From positions 124,001-188,000 of the forward strand of contig JABAAE010000006.1 of NCBI GenBank assembly GCA_014238905.1: a stretch of DNA of 64,000 bases, read 5' to 3'. This document shows positions 38,061 to 48,125 of the stretch, piece after piece. Numbering within the stretch: the first letter of the stretch is position 1; each line of letters begins with the position of its first letter. The position numbers and the translations under genes were made by a program. A model generated the notes under the pieces. That model worked only from the letters and a program-made list of their open reading frames with translations, ran no database searches and was not told the DNA's origin. Source of the stretch: Planctomycetota bacterium (GTDB lineage: Bacteria; Planctomycetota; Planctomycetia; Pirellulales; Pirellulaceae).

Positions 38061-40036
38061 ATCACTCTTCCAGCAAAGACAATTTGGACTTCAACCGCCG
38101 TTCTATTCTGAAACTGCCAACGGGCGTTGTGAATAAAATTGCCGCTGGCGAAGTCATCGAAAGACCAGCCAGCGTCGTCAAAGAACTCATGGAAAACTCA
38201 ATCGATTCCGGCGCCAGTCGCATCGATGTCCTGGTAGAAAAGGGAGGAGTGGACCTGATTAGGATTTCGGATAACGGCTGCGGAATTCCCAAGGAGGAGC
38301 TTCCATTAGCTATCGAGAGCCATGCGACCAGCAAAATTCGCAATGCAGATGAACTTTTCGACGTCGCATCCCTTGGTTTCCGTGGTGAAGCATTGGCTTC
38401 GATTGCGGAGATCAGCCAGTTCCTGATTCGTAGTCAGGCAAAAGAGACTGATTCCGGTTATGAATTGATTGTCAATGGCGGTCACGTCGGCGAAATTGCA
38501 CCGTGTGGATGCCCTCCGGGAACCGTTATCGAAGTACGCAACCTGTTTTTCAACACTCCGGTTCGAAGAAAATTTCTTAAGACCACTCAAACCGAAATTG
38601 GCCATGTTTCCGAGGCATTCACGCGCATCGCGTTAGCCTTTCCGGGCATTCATTTTACGCTAACCCATAATTCTCGTTGCATTCATGATCTGCCTGCAAC
38701 GATCGCAATTACTGACAGAATCGAAGCTTTTTTTGGGCCAGAAATTCGGGATGCACTCATTCCGATCGAAAGCGAACACGAAAATGTACGAATTTCTGGC
38801 TTTGCCGTCGATCCTTCCCAAAGCCGCAGTCATACCCGCATGCAGTATCTGTTTCTAAACGGTCGGCATATTCGGGACAAATCTCTTCAGCATGCTTTGC
38901 GAGAATCCTATCGGGGCTTGCTATTGCATGGTCGATATCCAATGGCGTTTCTGAATCTGGAGATACCACCAGACCAAATCGATGTCAATGTTCATCCTGC
39001 AAAGTTGGAGGTCAGATTTCAAGACGGTGGCCGGTTGTACAGCCAACTACTGGGCAGTCTTCGAAATCGCTTCTTGGCGACTGATCTCAAATCGCGAATT
39101 GATGCGCCGGATCCAATGGTTGGCTCACCGGAGTTCAAGAAGTTTTCTGAATCGGCAAGCTCAAATCTACCACCGGTACCAGGACAAGCTTTTCCCAAGC
39201 CGGAACAAACGCAGAATTCGATGAATTTCAAAGTTCCCACCAAAAACGCTTGGGATCACTCCAGTAATCTCAATCCGATCATTCCGGTGCTTGGCCGAAC
39301 CGCTGAGACTGGCAGCATGGAGCCAACAACAAAAATCACCCAAGATGGCTCTATTGTCTCGAATCAGCAATCGGAATCAGTATTAGCAAATACACTAGGA
39401 CGGTCGAGCGAAACTGACACAGTGGATTTGCCAAAAGAAAACGCCCCTGCACAGCTCGATCGATACAATCGTTCAGGCGCAATACAAATCCACAACCGTT
39501 ACCTTGTTGCCGAGAGCGATGACGGTGTCGAGATCATCGATCAGCATGCTCTCCATGAACGAGTTCTCTATGAACAACTTCGCGAAAAAGTACTGGCGGG
39601 AAAACTGGAAACGCAACGACTGCTAGTTCCCGAACCGGTACAAATGGCACCCTCCGAAGCTGCTGCGGTTCTCGAAGCAAGAGATGAACTGGAACAAATC
39701 GGCATTGAAATTGAGCCATTTGGTGGTGATACCATTCTTATCACGGGGTATCCCGCCATGTTGGCAAAACACAGCCCAGCTGAAATGCTACGAGAATTGG
39801 TGGAACAGGTCATGGCTGGCTCAAAACCGGAACGACGTGATACAATCGACTCATTAATGCACATGATTTCCTGTAAAGCTGCCATTAAGGCTGGTGATCG
39901 TTTGACACCCGAGGAAATTATGTTTCTGCTGGAAAATCGCGAGTTATGTCAGGATTCGCATCATTGCCCACATGGGCGGCCTACTGCTCTGGAATTTTCA
40001 CGGGAAGAACTGGATCGGCGATTTAAACGAATTTAG
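38057..40036 (+). CDS. mutL: DNA mismatch repair protein MutL
   Basis: MutL is the mismatch-repair coordinator and a GHKL ATPase. The N-terminal part has NKIAAGEVIERPASVVKEL, MENSIDSGA, SDNGCGI and GFRGEALASI. A variable linker spans about 340-470. The C-terminal dimerization domain carries the latent endonuclease motif DQHALHERVLYE (495-506) and the metal-binding CPHGRP (637-642). It is therefore of the endonuclease type found where MutH is absent. It has 659 residues and overlaps the regulator gene upstream. Confidence 0.97.
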   Translation: MNHSSSKDNLDFNRRSILKLPTGVVNKIAAGEVIERPASVVKELMENSIDSGASRIDVLVEKGGVDLIRISDNGCGIPKEELPLAIESHATSKIRNADELFDVASLGFRGEALASIAEISQFLIRSQAKETDSGYELIVNGGHVGEIAPCGCPPGTVIEVRNLFFNTPVRRKFLKTTQTEIGHVSEAFTRIALAFPGIHFTLTHNSRCIHDLPATIAITDRIEAFFGPEIRDALIPIESEHENVRISGFAVDPSQSRSHTRMQYLFLNGRHIRDKSLQHALRESYRGLLLHGRYPMAFLNLEIPPDQIDVNVHPAKLEVRFQDGGRLYSQLLGSLRNRFLATDLKSRIDAPDPMVGSPEFKKFSESASSNLPPVPGQAFPKPEQTQNSMNFKVPTKNAWDHSSNLNPIIPVLGRTAETGSMEPTTKITQDGSIVSNQQSESVLANTLGRSSETDTVDLPKENAPAQLDRYNRSGAIQIHNRYLVAESDDGVEIIDQHALHERVLYEQLREKVLAGKLETQRLLVPEPVQMAPSEAAAVLEARDELEQIGIEIEPFGGDTILITGYPAMLAKHSPAEMLRELVEQVMAGSKPERRDTIDSLMHMISCKAAIKAGDRLTPEEIMFLLENRELCQDSHHCPHGRPTALEFSREELDRRFKRI

Positions 40037-40309
40037 TCCCTTCTGAATCATTGAGATGGAATGCGGCTACATTGACGATCCATACCGATTTGGTGAGAAA
40101 ACAAGCTTTCAGAGTTCCGGTAAGAAAAACCTTGATGATAGGTTGGAGGTTTTTGGAATTCATCACGCAGTCCAAAGGAAATCACTAAACTCACCGAGAT
40201 CAGCACCCGAATTTTATTCCAAATGGACGGGTTCAAAGGACTGAAAAGTCAAATTCGCTAAAACCTGAATGACCATTGTAGATAGAATCACTGCTAAATT
40301 GAGACGGAA

Positions 40310-41824
40310 ATGATTTGCGTAACGATTGGACGGGGACGGCACAAGATGCTTCTCGCCGAACACGCACATGTTGCGAGGTTGGGAGCGCCTCTAGCGGAAC
40401 TACGTCTTGATTACATTCTCCGAAGTATCAACTTGAACCGCTTGGTCGAAAAGCGGCCCACGCAGGTTGTGATGACTTGCCGTCGACCACAGGATGGTGG
40501 AAAGTGGCGAGGTTCTGAAGCCGATCGGATTATCTTACTCCGCAGTGCGATTGCGACCGGAGTCGACTACATCGACATCGAAGAGGATATTGCCCATCAA
40601 ATTCCTCGGTATGGAAAAACCAAGCGGATCATCAGCTACCACAACCTGAAGGAAACTCCCTCCGATATTGAGACCATTCACGCCAGGATGCTCAAAACGG
40701 ACCCGGATATTATCAAGATCGCCACTTTTGCCAATTCACCGGCCGATAACGCTCGCGTACTACGGTTGATTGAAAAAAGCCCCGTACCCACGATTGCTTT
40801 TTGCATGGGTGAAATTGGCATGATTTCCAGAATCATTTGCCTGCAAAAAGGATCGCCATTTACCTTCGCTGCGTTAAGTGCTGAAAGAATGATGGCCCCT
40901 GGACAATTCACCGCCCAGCAACTCATCAACACCTACCGAGCTCAATCCATTAATCGGGACACTGAGTTTCTGGGTGTCATTGCCGACCCCGTGGGTCATA
41001 GCCTGAGTCCGGCGATTCACAATCAGTTGTTACAACTGGATGATGTCAACAAGATTTATTTGCCTATTCGAGTTCCGCGAGAGCATCTTGATGAGTTTAT
41101 GGATTCCGTTTCCGAACTGGGAATCACTGGATTAAGCGTTACGATTCCCCATAAGGAATCCGTGCTTCGATTCGTCAATGGACTCGACGAAGACGTCGCG
41201 GGGATTCGTGCAGCCAATACTTTGGTGGTCAAGGACAACTCTGTATTCGCGTATAACACTGACTGCCGGGCGGCAATGCTGAGCCTTGCGCATACCGAAG
41301 GAAAATTTGAAGACAAACAGCCATTTTTTGGCAGGAAGGCTTTAATCCTTGGTAGCGGTGGGGTCGCCAAAGCGATGGCGTTTGGGTTAATACGTGGTGG
41401 CGCAGAGTTAATTGTCGCAGGCCGAAATACCCGGGCAGCAGAGCAAATGGCCTTGGATTTAAAATGCAAATCGATAGATTGGGCTGCTCGCCACAGCGTC
41501 GACGTAGACTACCTGATTAACTGCACACCAGTGGGTATGCATCCCGATCTCAACAATTCACCATTTGATGTCGACAAACTAAATCCTGAAACACTAATTT
41601 TCGACACCGTTTATAATCCTCAACAAACCTTGCTGGTCAAAGGCGGCAAGGAGATTAAATGTCGAGTGATAACCGGTGTCGACATGTTTGTCAGGCAAGC
41701 AGCCATGCAATACAAGCTGTTTACTGGAAAAGACCCCAACATTCAGGAAATGCGTCGGATTTTTATTGAGACTATTAATCCTGCAAAATTCAAACATTCA
41801 ACTGCGCGGCCCGCCGAAAAGTAA
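40310..41824 (+). CDS. aroDE: Bifunctional 3-dehydroquinate dehydratase / shikimate dehydrogenase
   Basis: One 504-residue polypeptide performs two successive shikimate-pathway steps. Residues 1-220 are a type I dehydroquinase, with a Schiff-base lysine in DIIKIATFA and the histidine of IISYHNL. Residues about 225-500 are a shikimate dehydrogenase with GVIADPVGHSLSPAIHN, the catalytic lysine in VTIPHKES, NADP-binding LGSGGVAKAMAFG and INCTPVGMHP. This fusion occurs in plants, Chlamydiae and planctomycetes. aroK follows about 100 bases later on the same strand. Confidence 0.95.
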   Translation: MICVTIGRGRHKMLLAEHAHVARLGAPLAELRLDYILRSINLNRLVEKRPTQVVMTCRRPQDGGKWRGSEADRIILLRSAIATGVDYIDIEEDIAHQIPRYGKTKRIISYHNLKETPSDIETIHARMLKTDPDIIKIATFANSPADNARVLRLIEKSPVPTIAFCMGEIGMISRIICLQKGSPFTFAALSAERMMAPGQFTAQQLINTYRAQSINRDTEFLGVIADPVGHSLSPAIHNQLLQLDDVNKIYLPIRVPREHLDEFMDSVSELGITGLSVTIPHKESVLRFVNGLDEDVAGIRAANTLVVKDNSVFAYNTDCRAAMLSLAHTEGKFEDKQPFFGRKALILGSGGVAKAMAFGLIRGGAELIVAGRNTRAAEQMALDLKCKSIDWAARHSVDVDYLINCTPVGMHPDLNNSPFDVDKLNPETLIFDTVYNPQQTLLVKGGKEIKCRVITGVDMFVRQAAMQYKLFTGKDPNIQEMRRIFIETINPAKFKHSTARPAEK

Positions 41825-41927
41825 TCCTGAATCCAAGGCTGAAGTTGTCGAATTCATCTCGGTAAGAATTCAACATGGATCCGTTATTAGTCCTTAGCCA
41901 GCTGGATCTTCAAAGGAATATTTCTAA

Positions 41928-42452
41928 TTGTCGATGATCATTTCACTAATTGGATATCGTGGAACGGGTAAATCCACCGTTGGGAAGATCATAGCCGAGC
42001 GATTGAGTCTCGAATTCCAGGATGCCGATTCCATCCTTGTTGCCCGGGAAAAAATGACGATTGCGAGTATTTTTGAATCCCGCGGCGAAAACTCGTTTCG
42101 AGATCTCGAAAGCAGCATAGCCTCTGAATTGATGACCAGACAAGAGGCTGTCATCGCCTGGGGAGGTGGTATCATTCTTCGTCAAGAAAATCGTTTGAAC
42201 ATCAAGCGATCGAACTTAACGGTTTGGTTATCCGCATCCGCCGAAGTGCTGGCCAAACGGATCCTCGACGACAGGCAATCCTTGGACAATCGCCCTGCCC
42301 TATCGACTCTATTACCACTTGAAGAAATTCAAATGCTGCTTCAAAGAAGAGAACCACTATACCGCGATACAGCAGATTGGACGATTTCAACCGACACCGA
42401 GACTCCGACTGAGATCGCCGAGTCCATAATAAATCACCTGAAAAACAAGTGA
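41928..42452 (+). CDS. aroK: Shikimate kinase
   Basis: This enzyme phosphorylates shikimate with ATP. The 174-residue product has Walker A GYRGTGKST (residues 9-17), the shikimate-binding DADSILVAREK, AWGGGIILR, and RQSLDNRPAL in the lid. The TTG at 41928 lies about ten bases after an AAGGA site; an ATG two codons later is an alternative start. It probably shares transcription with aroDE. Confidence 0.93.
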   Translation: MSMIISLIGYRGTGKSTVGKIIAERLSLEFQDADSILVAREKMTIASIFESRGENSFRDLESSIASELMTRQEAVIAWGGGIILRQENRLNIKRSNLTVWLSASAEVLAKRILDDRQSLDNRPALSTLLPLEEIQMLLQRREPLYRDTADWTISTDTETPTEIAESIINHLKNK

Positions 42453-42564
42453 CCTTAGCATCCCATCAACGTCCTCTTGTCGTCCAGCCTGATTATTTTC
42501 AATTTCGATCCGCTCCATCCGAACTGGTTGCCGGCAACGCGGGCTTGAATCACTTATCGCAGTT

Positions 42565-43476
42565 CTATTCGGCGGAAAGATTGATCAGTGGCTTCCACTT
42601 TGAACCGCGAGGTTCCAAAATCGCAACTAACTTACCGCTGTGATCCAGCGCCATGATTTCGTTGCTTGGTTGAATGTTGTCTGGTTCGACATTCTCCGCA
42701 TCTGAATTTTCCAATGAAATAAAACCTCCCCTCTGCAGTTCAGTAACTTGATGTCGGTCAACAATCACCTGCGGCAAATGCTCAACGGCTCGGCATGGTG
42801 AAATCATACCTGCCCGAATCGTCTCGATCGTTACTTCATCCATATTCATGGCGTCAGCAACTCTAAATTGGCCAATGGCAGTTCTGCACAGCTGTGTCAT
42901 CACCGCATCGCTTTGGAGCAATCTGGCAAGATCTCGACCAAGCGAACGGATGTAGGTGCCTGAACCGCATTCAATTTCCAGTTCCAAAAAAGGATACTGG
43001 TAGCCATGAACATCAATCCGATGAACCTCGACCTCCTTGGCCTTGATATCAAATGAAATTCCCTGGCGGGCCAATTTGTAAGCTCGCTGACCTTTTATGG
43101 AGATGGCTGAATAGGCCGGAGGTTTTTGAAGGATTTTTCCGCAGAACCTGGGAATTGCAAGCTCGATGTCCTGCCACCGAGGTTGTATCGGGTTTTCAAG
43201 GTGCACAAGATCGGTTTCCAAATCCACCGATGCGCTGGTGACCCCAAGTTGAAACTTCCCCTGATAGGTCTTGGAAGCCTCTTGGATGTACCGGATCAAC
43301 CGCGTCGCTTTCCCAAGACAAACAATCAACACGCCGGTTGCTCCGGGATCCAAGGTGCCAGCATGCCCGGCTTTCAGCTTGTTACCGGTCGCCTCGCGAT
43401 AGACATGACAGACTCTGGACACTACATCGCGGGACGTCACGTTGGAAGGTTTGTTGATGTTTAAAATTCCAAGCAT
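42565..43476 (-). CDS. truB: tRNA pseudouridine(55) synthase
   Basis: TruB makes pseudouridine 55 in the T-loop of tRNAs. The 303-residue product has the catalytic aspartate block GHAGTLDPGATGVL, YQGKFQLGVTSASVDLE, KPPAYSAISIKGQRAYKLAR and GTYIRSLGRDL. In many bacteria it sits near infB and rbfA, but here it is convergent with aroK. The C-terminal extension (about 240-303) is typical of a longer TruB. Confidence 0.97.
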   Translation of the reverse strand: MLGILNINKPSNVTSRDVVSRVCHVYREATGNKLKAGHAGTLDPGATGVLIVCLGKATRLIRYIQEASKTYQGKFQLGVTSASVDLETDLVHLENPIQPRWQDIELAIPRFCGKILQKPPAYSAISIKGQRAYKLARQGISFDIKAKEVEVHRIDVHGYQYPFLELEIECGSGTYIRSLGRDLARLLQSDAVMTQLCRTAIGQFRVADAMNMDEVTIETIRAGMISPCRAVEHLPQVIVDRHQVTELQRGGFISLENSDAENVEPDNIQPSNEIMALDHSGKLVAILEPRGSKWKPLINLSAE

Positions 43477-44017
43477 GGCGGCATGTCAGGTCGAAATGAA
43501 TACAGCGTCTTTTTGATCTTCTAGAGAAGGATTGAATTCTAAACCACCGTCAGGCAACAGCAATGACCATCAGAAATTTAACTGAAATTGTGATGAACGA
43601 TTCCATGACCGCAGCAACCAACCGACATTAATAACTCTGACCGGACGAAAGTGCCGAAGCCAATCGAAGAATTTCGTCACTTCGTCGCCCCTAAACCTCG
43701 GTTGACGCCTAACGGTGATGCGCAAAGCTCGGCGACCAACCTGAACGATGACGCACTAAAAACGTCGCTGAAAATTAGAAAGTAGAGTGGGATAATTTTA
43801 TTCAAAATAACTGGCTGTCAGTGTCTTCAGACGAGTCGATCATTCATCTGGCCTGATCTAAAACCAATTCACTTCGCTGTCCAACTCAAGGCTTTCGATG
43901 TAAGCAATTATCAAGATGGATTCCCTGTCTGATTCCACCGCCCTGAAAAAGACCCGAGAACCTCTCTCTGATAAGTACCACGGGACTTTGTCCCAGCAGT
44001 AACGACCGGCCCATTGG
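43477..44017. other. Intergenic region, no gene recognised
   Basis: About 540 bases lie between truB and the LptE-like gene, both on the minus strand. A minus-strand frame over 43858-44115 overlaps the LptE gene in another frame and is arginine/tryptophan-rich, which marks it as a shadow. Nothing else is supported. Confidence 0.5.
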
Positions 44018-44539
44018 CTACCAGGGCATTTCCATCTGCGACACGATGTCGCGGGCGATTTTTCCAATGACCTCTTTCTGCGCCGTCGCAAGAGATTGCC
44101 CTCCCTCAGGGGCAAAAGTGGTTAGTTCATTGACGGTAATAGACTGCCGACTCATTAACGGCCTGCCATATCGATCGGTCCAGGAAACTGAAACCACGAG
44201 GTTCACCTGAAGATCACGCGCATCATCATTTGTGGACTCGATTAAGACCCGCTTCTGCTCCAACTCGATTTTGCCTTTTAAAAGGCTATCGGCATTTGCC
44301 AACTGCACCACTTTAAACGGTGTTCGGGACTCAATTTCTTTAACAACGGCCTCGGTCAATCGTTCGCCAATAAAAATGCGAAAGGAATCCGATTCAAAGA
44401 CAGGAACGTGTACCGTGCAAACATCAGCTCGAAACATTCCGCGATTGCCAATTTGGTAGGATGCACAACCAATCCACCCAGCAATAACGGGTACCAAGAT
44501 GACGAACAGGCGAAGCGATGGGATCGAGATGGGTTTCAT
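44018..44539 (-). CDS. LptE-like lipoprotein
   Basis: A probable outer-membrane lipoprotein of 173 residues with a lipobox-like VIAGWIGC. It resembles LptE, which plugs the LptD barrel for lipopolysaccharide export: YQIGNRGMFRADVCTVHVPVFESDSFRIFIGERLTEAVVKEIES-type sequence, followed by beta strands. I start at the ATG 44539, not the TTG at 44566, because the signal sequence follows the ATG. It lies 82 bases downstream of the BamD-like gene on the same strand. Confidence 0.72.
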   Translation of the reverse strand: MKPISIPSLRLFVILVPVIAGWIGCASYQIGNRGMFRADVCTVHVPVFESDSFRIFIGERLTEAVVKEIESRTPFKVVQLANADSLLKGKIELEQKRVLIESTNDDARDLQVNLVVSVSWTDRYGRPLMSRQSITVNELTTFAPEGGQSLATAQKEVIGKIARDIVSQMEMPW

Positions 44540-44621
44540 GATCTGACGTCGGCGAGTTTGATCCAAAGTTCAGAAAACAACAAAACAGGAATTCAACCAA
44601 GGGTAACAGGCCCCCGATTCT

Positions 44622-45863
44622 CTATCGAATTTGGTCCTTGAGCCGCGTCCCAAAGAGAGGTTCAACCGGCTTGGATTCAGGGAACAGTCGGGCAATCCAT
44701 TCAGCGGGCTCCCCAGAATTTGTCGATTTGTCGGAAATCGCATCCATCCTGTTTTTTGCTGTGTCAGCAATCGGAGTTTGGCCAAATTCCCTCAGGACCT
44801 GCTGATATTGCATTTCAGCCGCTTCGTAGGCGCCTCTGGCTTCGTAATAGGACGCTAAAGCCAATTGTCGCTCGGCAACCATTTTACGAACTCTGGCGTT
44901 TTCACGGGTCAACAACTCCTTATGTTCATCTGCCTCGTGTGGAAACTGGGTTAATATAGCCTTGATCAGTTTTTGAGCAGTTTCCAAATGGGTTCCGTCA
45001 TAATGAGGCCCCTGGTAGGCCATCAAACGGGCTTTCATTTCCGAAAGATGTGAATGAAACTGGTGCTGGCTACTTGGAAAGTTGACGCGTAAATCTTCAT
45101 ATGTATCCGCAGCATCCAGGTAGCGTTCCTGTTCAAAATAGGCATTTGCCAACGCGATCGTCGCGTCATCGGCCAGCTTGCCGGTTGGGTCATCTATTCT
45201 CATTCGATCAAGAATACGAATTGCATTACCGGCTGCATCCCGCATTGGTCGCGATTCATCTGAGTAATTGGCAATCAGAAAATTCTGAGGATTTGACTTT
45301 GATAATTCCAGCCAGAACTTGGCGATTGCAAATCGCCTCACCATGACAACATCCATGTGTCGAGTACCGGGATAGTCCTTCACCAGACGCTCGAATACGT
45401 CGTTTGCCTTTTTGTAATGATCTGCGAAGAAGAAAGCTTCGCCTGCCTTAAACACGGCATCCTGTTCGTGCGCTGAGTTGATCCATTGATCCGCTGACCT
45501 CAAGTACTGTTTGGCAGCTGACTTGAAAAGCTCGGCGTGGTCGCCAGAGCCTTCGCTGGCTTGTCGAGCCTGGGTCGCTTGTTGGTAGAGTTCTTCCGCT
45601 TCATTATATAGAGTCAAGGCCCGCTCTTGATTCTGCTGAACAATTCCATCCTTTTTCGACGCGGTTTGGCGCACCATCGAATCCAGCAGGAATTCAGGCT
45701 CATTCTTCTCGATTTCATCCAACACAGAACGCCGCTGGGCCCCAGATGAAATCATTTTGTTCATGACTCCCTGCGTCCCATCACCAACCGAACGAAAGAT
45801 GCCACAACCAGAGCAGAATACCAAAACCCAACTGGTGCAGATTACAACAAACGTTTTTTTCAT
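44622..45863 (-). CDS. BamD-like outer-membrane assembly lipoprotein with TPRs
   Basis: A TPR lipoprotein of 413 residues from the ATG at 45863, which has an AAGGA site; a frame six codons longer lacks one. The signal ends in VFCSGC. TPR-like units occupy about 120-390 (FKAGEAFFFADHYKKANDVFERLVKDYPGT; ALANAYFEQERYLDAADTYEDLRVNFP; YYEARGAYEAAEMQYQQVLREFGQTP). BamD of the Bam complex has this fold but is only about 245 residues, so YfiO/BamD-like is the safest label. With LptE it supports a Gram-negative-type outer membrane. Confidence 0.75.
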   Translation of the reverse strand: MKKTFVVICTSWVLVFCSGCGIFRSVGDGTQGVMNKMISSGAQRRSVLDEIEKNEPEFLLDSMVRQTASKKDGIVQQNQERALTLYNEAEELYQQATQARQASEGSGDHAELFKSAAKQYLRSADQWINSAHEQDAVFKAGEAFFFADHYKKANDVFERLVKDYPGTRHMDVVMVRRFAIAKFWLELSKSNPQNFLIANYSDESRPMRDAAGNAIRILDRMRIDDPTGKLADDATIALANAYFEQERYLDAADTYEDLRVNFPSSQHQFHSHLSEMKARLMAYQGPHYDGTHLETAQKLIKAILTQFPHEADEHKELLTRENARVRKMVAERQLALASYYEARGAYEAAEMQYQQVLREFGQTPIADTAKNRMDAISDKSTNSGEPAEWIARLFPESKPVEPLFGTRLKDQIR

Positions 45864-45898
45864 GAGGACTTCCTTGTCCACTTTCTTTTTCTTGCAAT

Positions 45899-46660
45899 TT
45901 AGGATTTGCCAAGAATGGGAATATAGCCGTGTAATTTTGGCCGCTTTCCCATCAACTCAACAAAATATTGGTTCATGATTGGACGGATCTCTTTTTCCCG
46001 ATCCCGATAACGATCATCTGTTCGCCAAGCGTCCCCTTCCGGGTCGGCAAAATAACGTAATATCAGCAACACTTCCTCACGAATGCTTACAATCCTCCGT
46101 TGGCCGTGCCGGCAAGAATCACAAATGATTCCACCTGCCAACAATCCAAACGCTGTACGTGGTGCAGACGCAACCGTTTTTCCACACCCAGCACATTTAT
46201 AAAGCGACGGCAAGTGGCCGGTTTCGCGTAAAAGCATCAGTTCATAACGTAATATCAAGGGTTCGTAGTCGACTTTTGGATTCTCATTCAGCCGGAGAAA
46301 TTCGTGGGTTGTCCCGAATAATTCCGGATGGGGATCAAATTCGTCAGTCAAACTCTGCAAAAGCTCCGCAACGTAATAACTTGCATAAAGCCGGGAGATG
46401 TCCACTTCCGACGCCCGAAGCCGATGCTGCAGTTTCGCTTCGGTCAGCAGATCGAGAACATCTCCAGATTTGTGGAGGAACACTATGCGACACGTAGCAA
46501 GCAAGTCAAGAGCAGACTCAAAGGGACCCTTTTTTCTACGGGCTCCCTTGGCAAGTGCCGTCACTTTGCCAAAGTCTTTGGTAAAGAAAGTGACGATGCT
46601 GCTGGTTTCACTGAAATCAACGCATCGAATCACAATTGCGTCCGTTTTCTCGTCAGACAT
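45899..46660 (-). CDS. recO: DNA repair protein RecO
   Basis: RecO loads RecA in the RecFOR recombination pathway. The 253-residue product has an N-terminal OB fold (DAIVIRCVDFSETSSIVTFFTKDFGKVTALAKGARRKK-type sequence), a helical middle and a zinc-like cysteine cluster CAGCGKTV...GLLAGGIICDSC. It is in the familiar position downstream of the corC/ybeY block. Confidence 0.93.
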   Translation of the reverse strand: MSDEKTDAIVIRCVDFSETSSIVTFFTKDFGKVTALAKGARRKKGPFESALDLLATCRIVFLHKSGDVLDLLTEAKLQHRLRASEVDISRLYASYYVAELLQSLTDEFDPHPELFGTTHEFLRLNENPKVDYEPLILRYELMLLRETGHLPSLYKCAGCGKTVASAPRTAFGLLAGGIICDSCRHGQRRIVSIREEVLLILRYFADPEGDAWRTDDRYRDREKEIRPIMNQYFVELMGKRPKLHGYIPILGKS

Positions 46661-46811
46661 TAGCTGCAGCGACCTGATGATTCAATTCTAGCCCTCCTAC
46701 AGAAATCGTGATTAACCGACAGCATACCCGTTCCCGCCTAATTTCCAGCATGCACAGCTAGCGTCCGTATGACGTCGACCCCCACCCTGATTTTCAACCA
46801 CATTGAATTGA

Positions 46812-48125
46812 TTAATCGAGGTGATGATCCTCTAGCACCTCCAGAAGCAGTTTTTCTATCCGTCGTTTTGAAACCTCCAAAACCTCGATTTTCACGTTAC
46901 CCTCAATCATCGAATCTCCAAGCTTGGGTATACGACCAAATTTTGTCAGCACCAATCCTGCTAAAGTATCAAAAGCATCGCGTACTGGAAGATCGATTTT
47001 AAGGTGCTCGTTGATATCCTGTATATGAGCGTTCCCAACGACTTCTGTTACATTTTCACTAATGGAAACAAATTCAATTTCCCGAACCTCGTCTGTTTCA
47101 TCTGTGATATCCCCCACGATTTCCTCAAGAACATCCTCGATTGTAACGACGCCAACCACCGATTCGTATTCATCGACAACAATGGACAGATGACTTCTAG
47201 AAGCTCGAAAACGCTGCAAGAGTTCATCGCTGCGGATAGAAAGTGGCACAAACTGAGCCGGACGCAAATATCCTCCAATATCCATTTTTTTACGATTTTC
47301 ATCGAGAACAACTGGAAGTAAATCTTTTACAAAAAGTAAACCAATGATGTTATTTACTTCTTTTTGATAGATAGGAATTCGCGTATTCCCAAACTCAATC
47401 GCCTGTCTGATCAACTCCCAGTTTGGTAAATCAATATCCAGAGCATTCATTCTGGACCTTGGCGTCATGATTTCACCAACTTCAACTTCGTCGAGATCCA
47501 TCACACCCTCAATCATCTCTCGGGCGTCACTTTCAAGCAGACCGTCTCGCTCGCCAGCGGTAACGATGGTTCTAATTTCTTCTTCCAACGCATCTTCGTC
47601 ATCATCTGCATCAATTTTCCTGCCTGCGATTCGCTGTGCAAAAGCTGTCAGCATCGCGTATCCAATCGAAAATGGCCAAGATAATTGGCGAACAAATCTC
47701 CACAGACCCCACGTGTGGTAGAGATAGGGAGCTGATGCGAATCGAACAACAGCCCACGGGATCCAACTATTAACCAACACCAGGAAAAAGGTGAGAGATA
47801 TCGACCAAAGAATGGACTGGCTAACACCCGGCATTTCAAACCGTTGCACTTCGCCGTCCCCCTGAATGGAACCCGAAATGGAAAAAAAACAAAGGCTGCA
47901 AGACAGAATAAAGACTGCGTTGGCAAACCACTGTATAGCCTCCGCACCAAGAGCACACTGATCATTGGAGCCCAAGACATCGTCAAAAACGTCCTGTCGA
48001 TTTCTTCGTCGGCAATACACCTCTAATTCATGACGGGAAAAATCATGAAGCACTCTTGCAGCGATCGCTGTAGGAACAACGATTACCACCGAACCAAAGA
48101 CAATCCAGAACAAGACCATGATCAT
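46812..48125 (-). CDS. CorC/HlyC-type transporter with CNNM and CBS domains
   Basis: A membrane protein of 437 residues: a DUF21/CNNM transmembrane domain (about 1-190, four hydrophobic segments), a tandem CBS pair (about 215-340; MTPRSRMNALDID, IVVDEYESVVGVVTIEDVLEEIVGDI), and a C-terminal CorC_HlyC domain. CNNM proteins handle Mg2+ or other divalent metals; the older name hemolysin is misleading. It overlaps ybeY by four bases (ATGA), so the two are translated together. Confidence 0.92.
   Translation of the reverse strand: MIMVLFWIVFGSVVIVVPTAIAARVLHDFSRHELEVYCRRRNRQDVFDDVLGSNDQCALGAEAIQWFANAVFILSCSLCFFSISGSIQGDGEVQRFEMPGVSQSILWSISLTFFLVLVNSWIPWAVVRFASAPYLYHTWGLWRFVRQLSWPFSIGYAMLTAFAQRIAGRKIDADDDEDALEEEIRTIVTAGERDGLLESDAREMIEGVMDLDEVEVGEIMTPRSRMNALDIDLPNWELIRQAIEFGNTRIPIYQKEVNNIIGLLFVKDLLPVVLDENRKKMDIGGYLRPAQFVPLSIRSDELLQRFRASRSHLSIVVDEYESVVGVVTIEDVLEEIVGDITDETDEVREIEFVSISENVTEVVGNAHIQDINEHLKIDLPVRDAFDTLAGLVLTKFGRIPKLGDSMIEGNVKIEVLEVSKRRIEKLLLEVLEDHHLD

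Noticed and set aside
40125..40154. Possible terminator after mutL (AAAAACCT paired with AGGTTTTT)
   Set aside because: The stem is AT-rich with only three GC pairs and a 14-nt loop, too weak to call.
43858..44115. Arginine-rich minus-strand protein between truB and the LptE-like gene
   Set aside because: It overlaps the LptE-like coding region in another frame and has shadow-frame composition.
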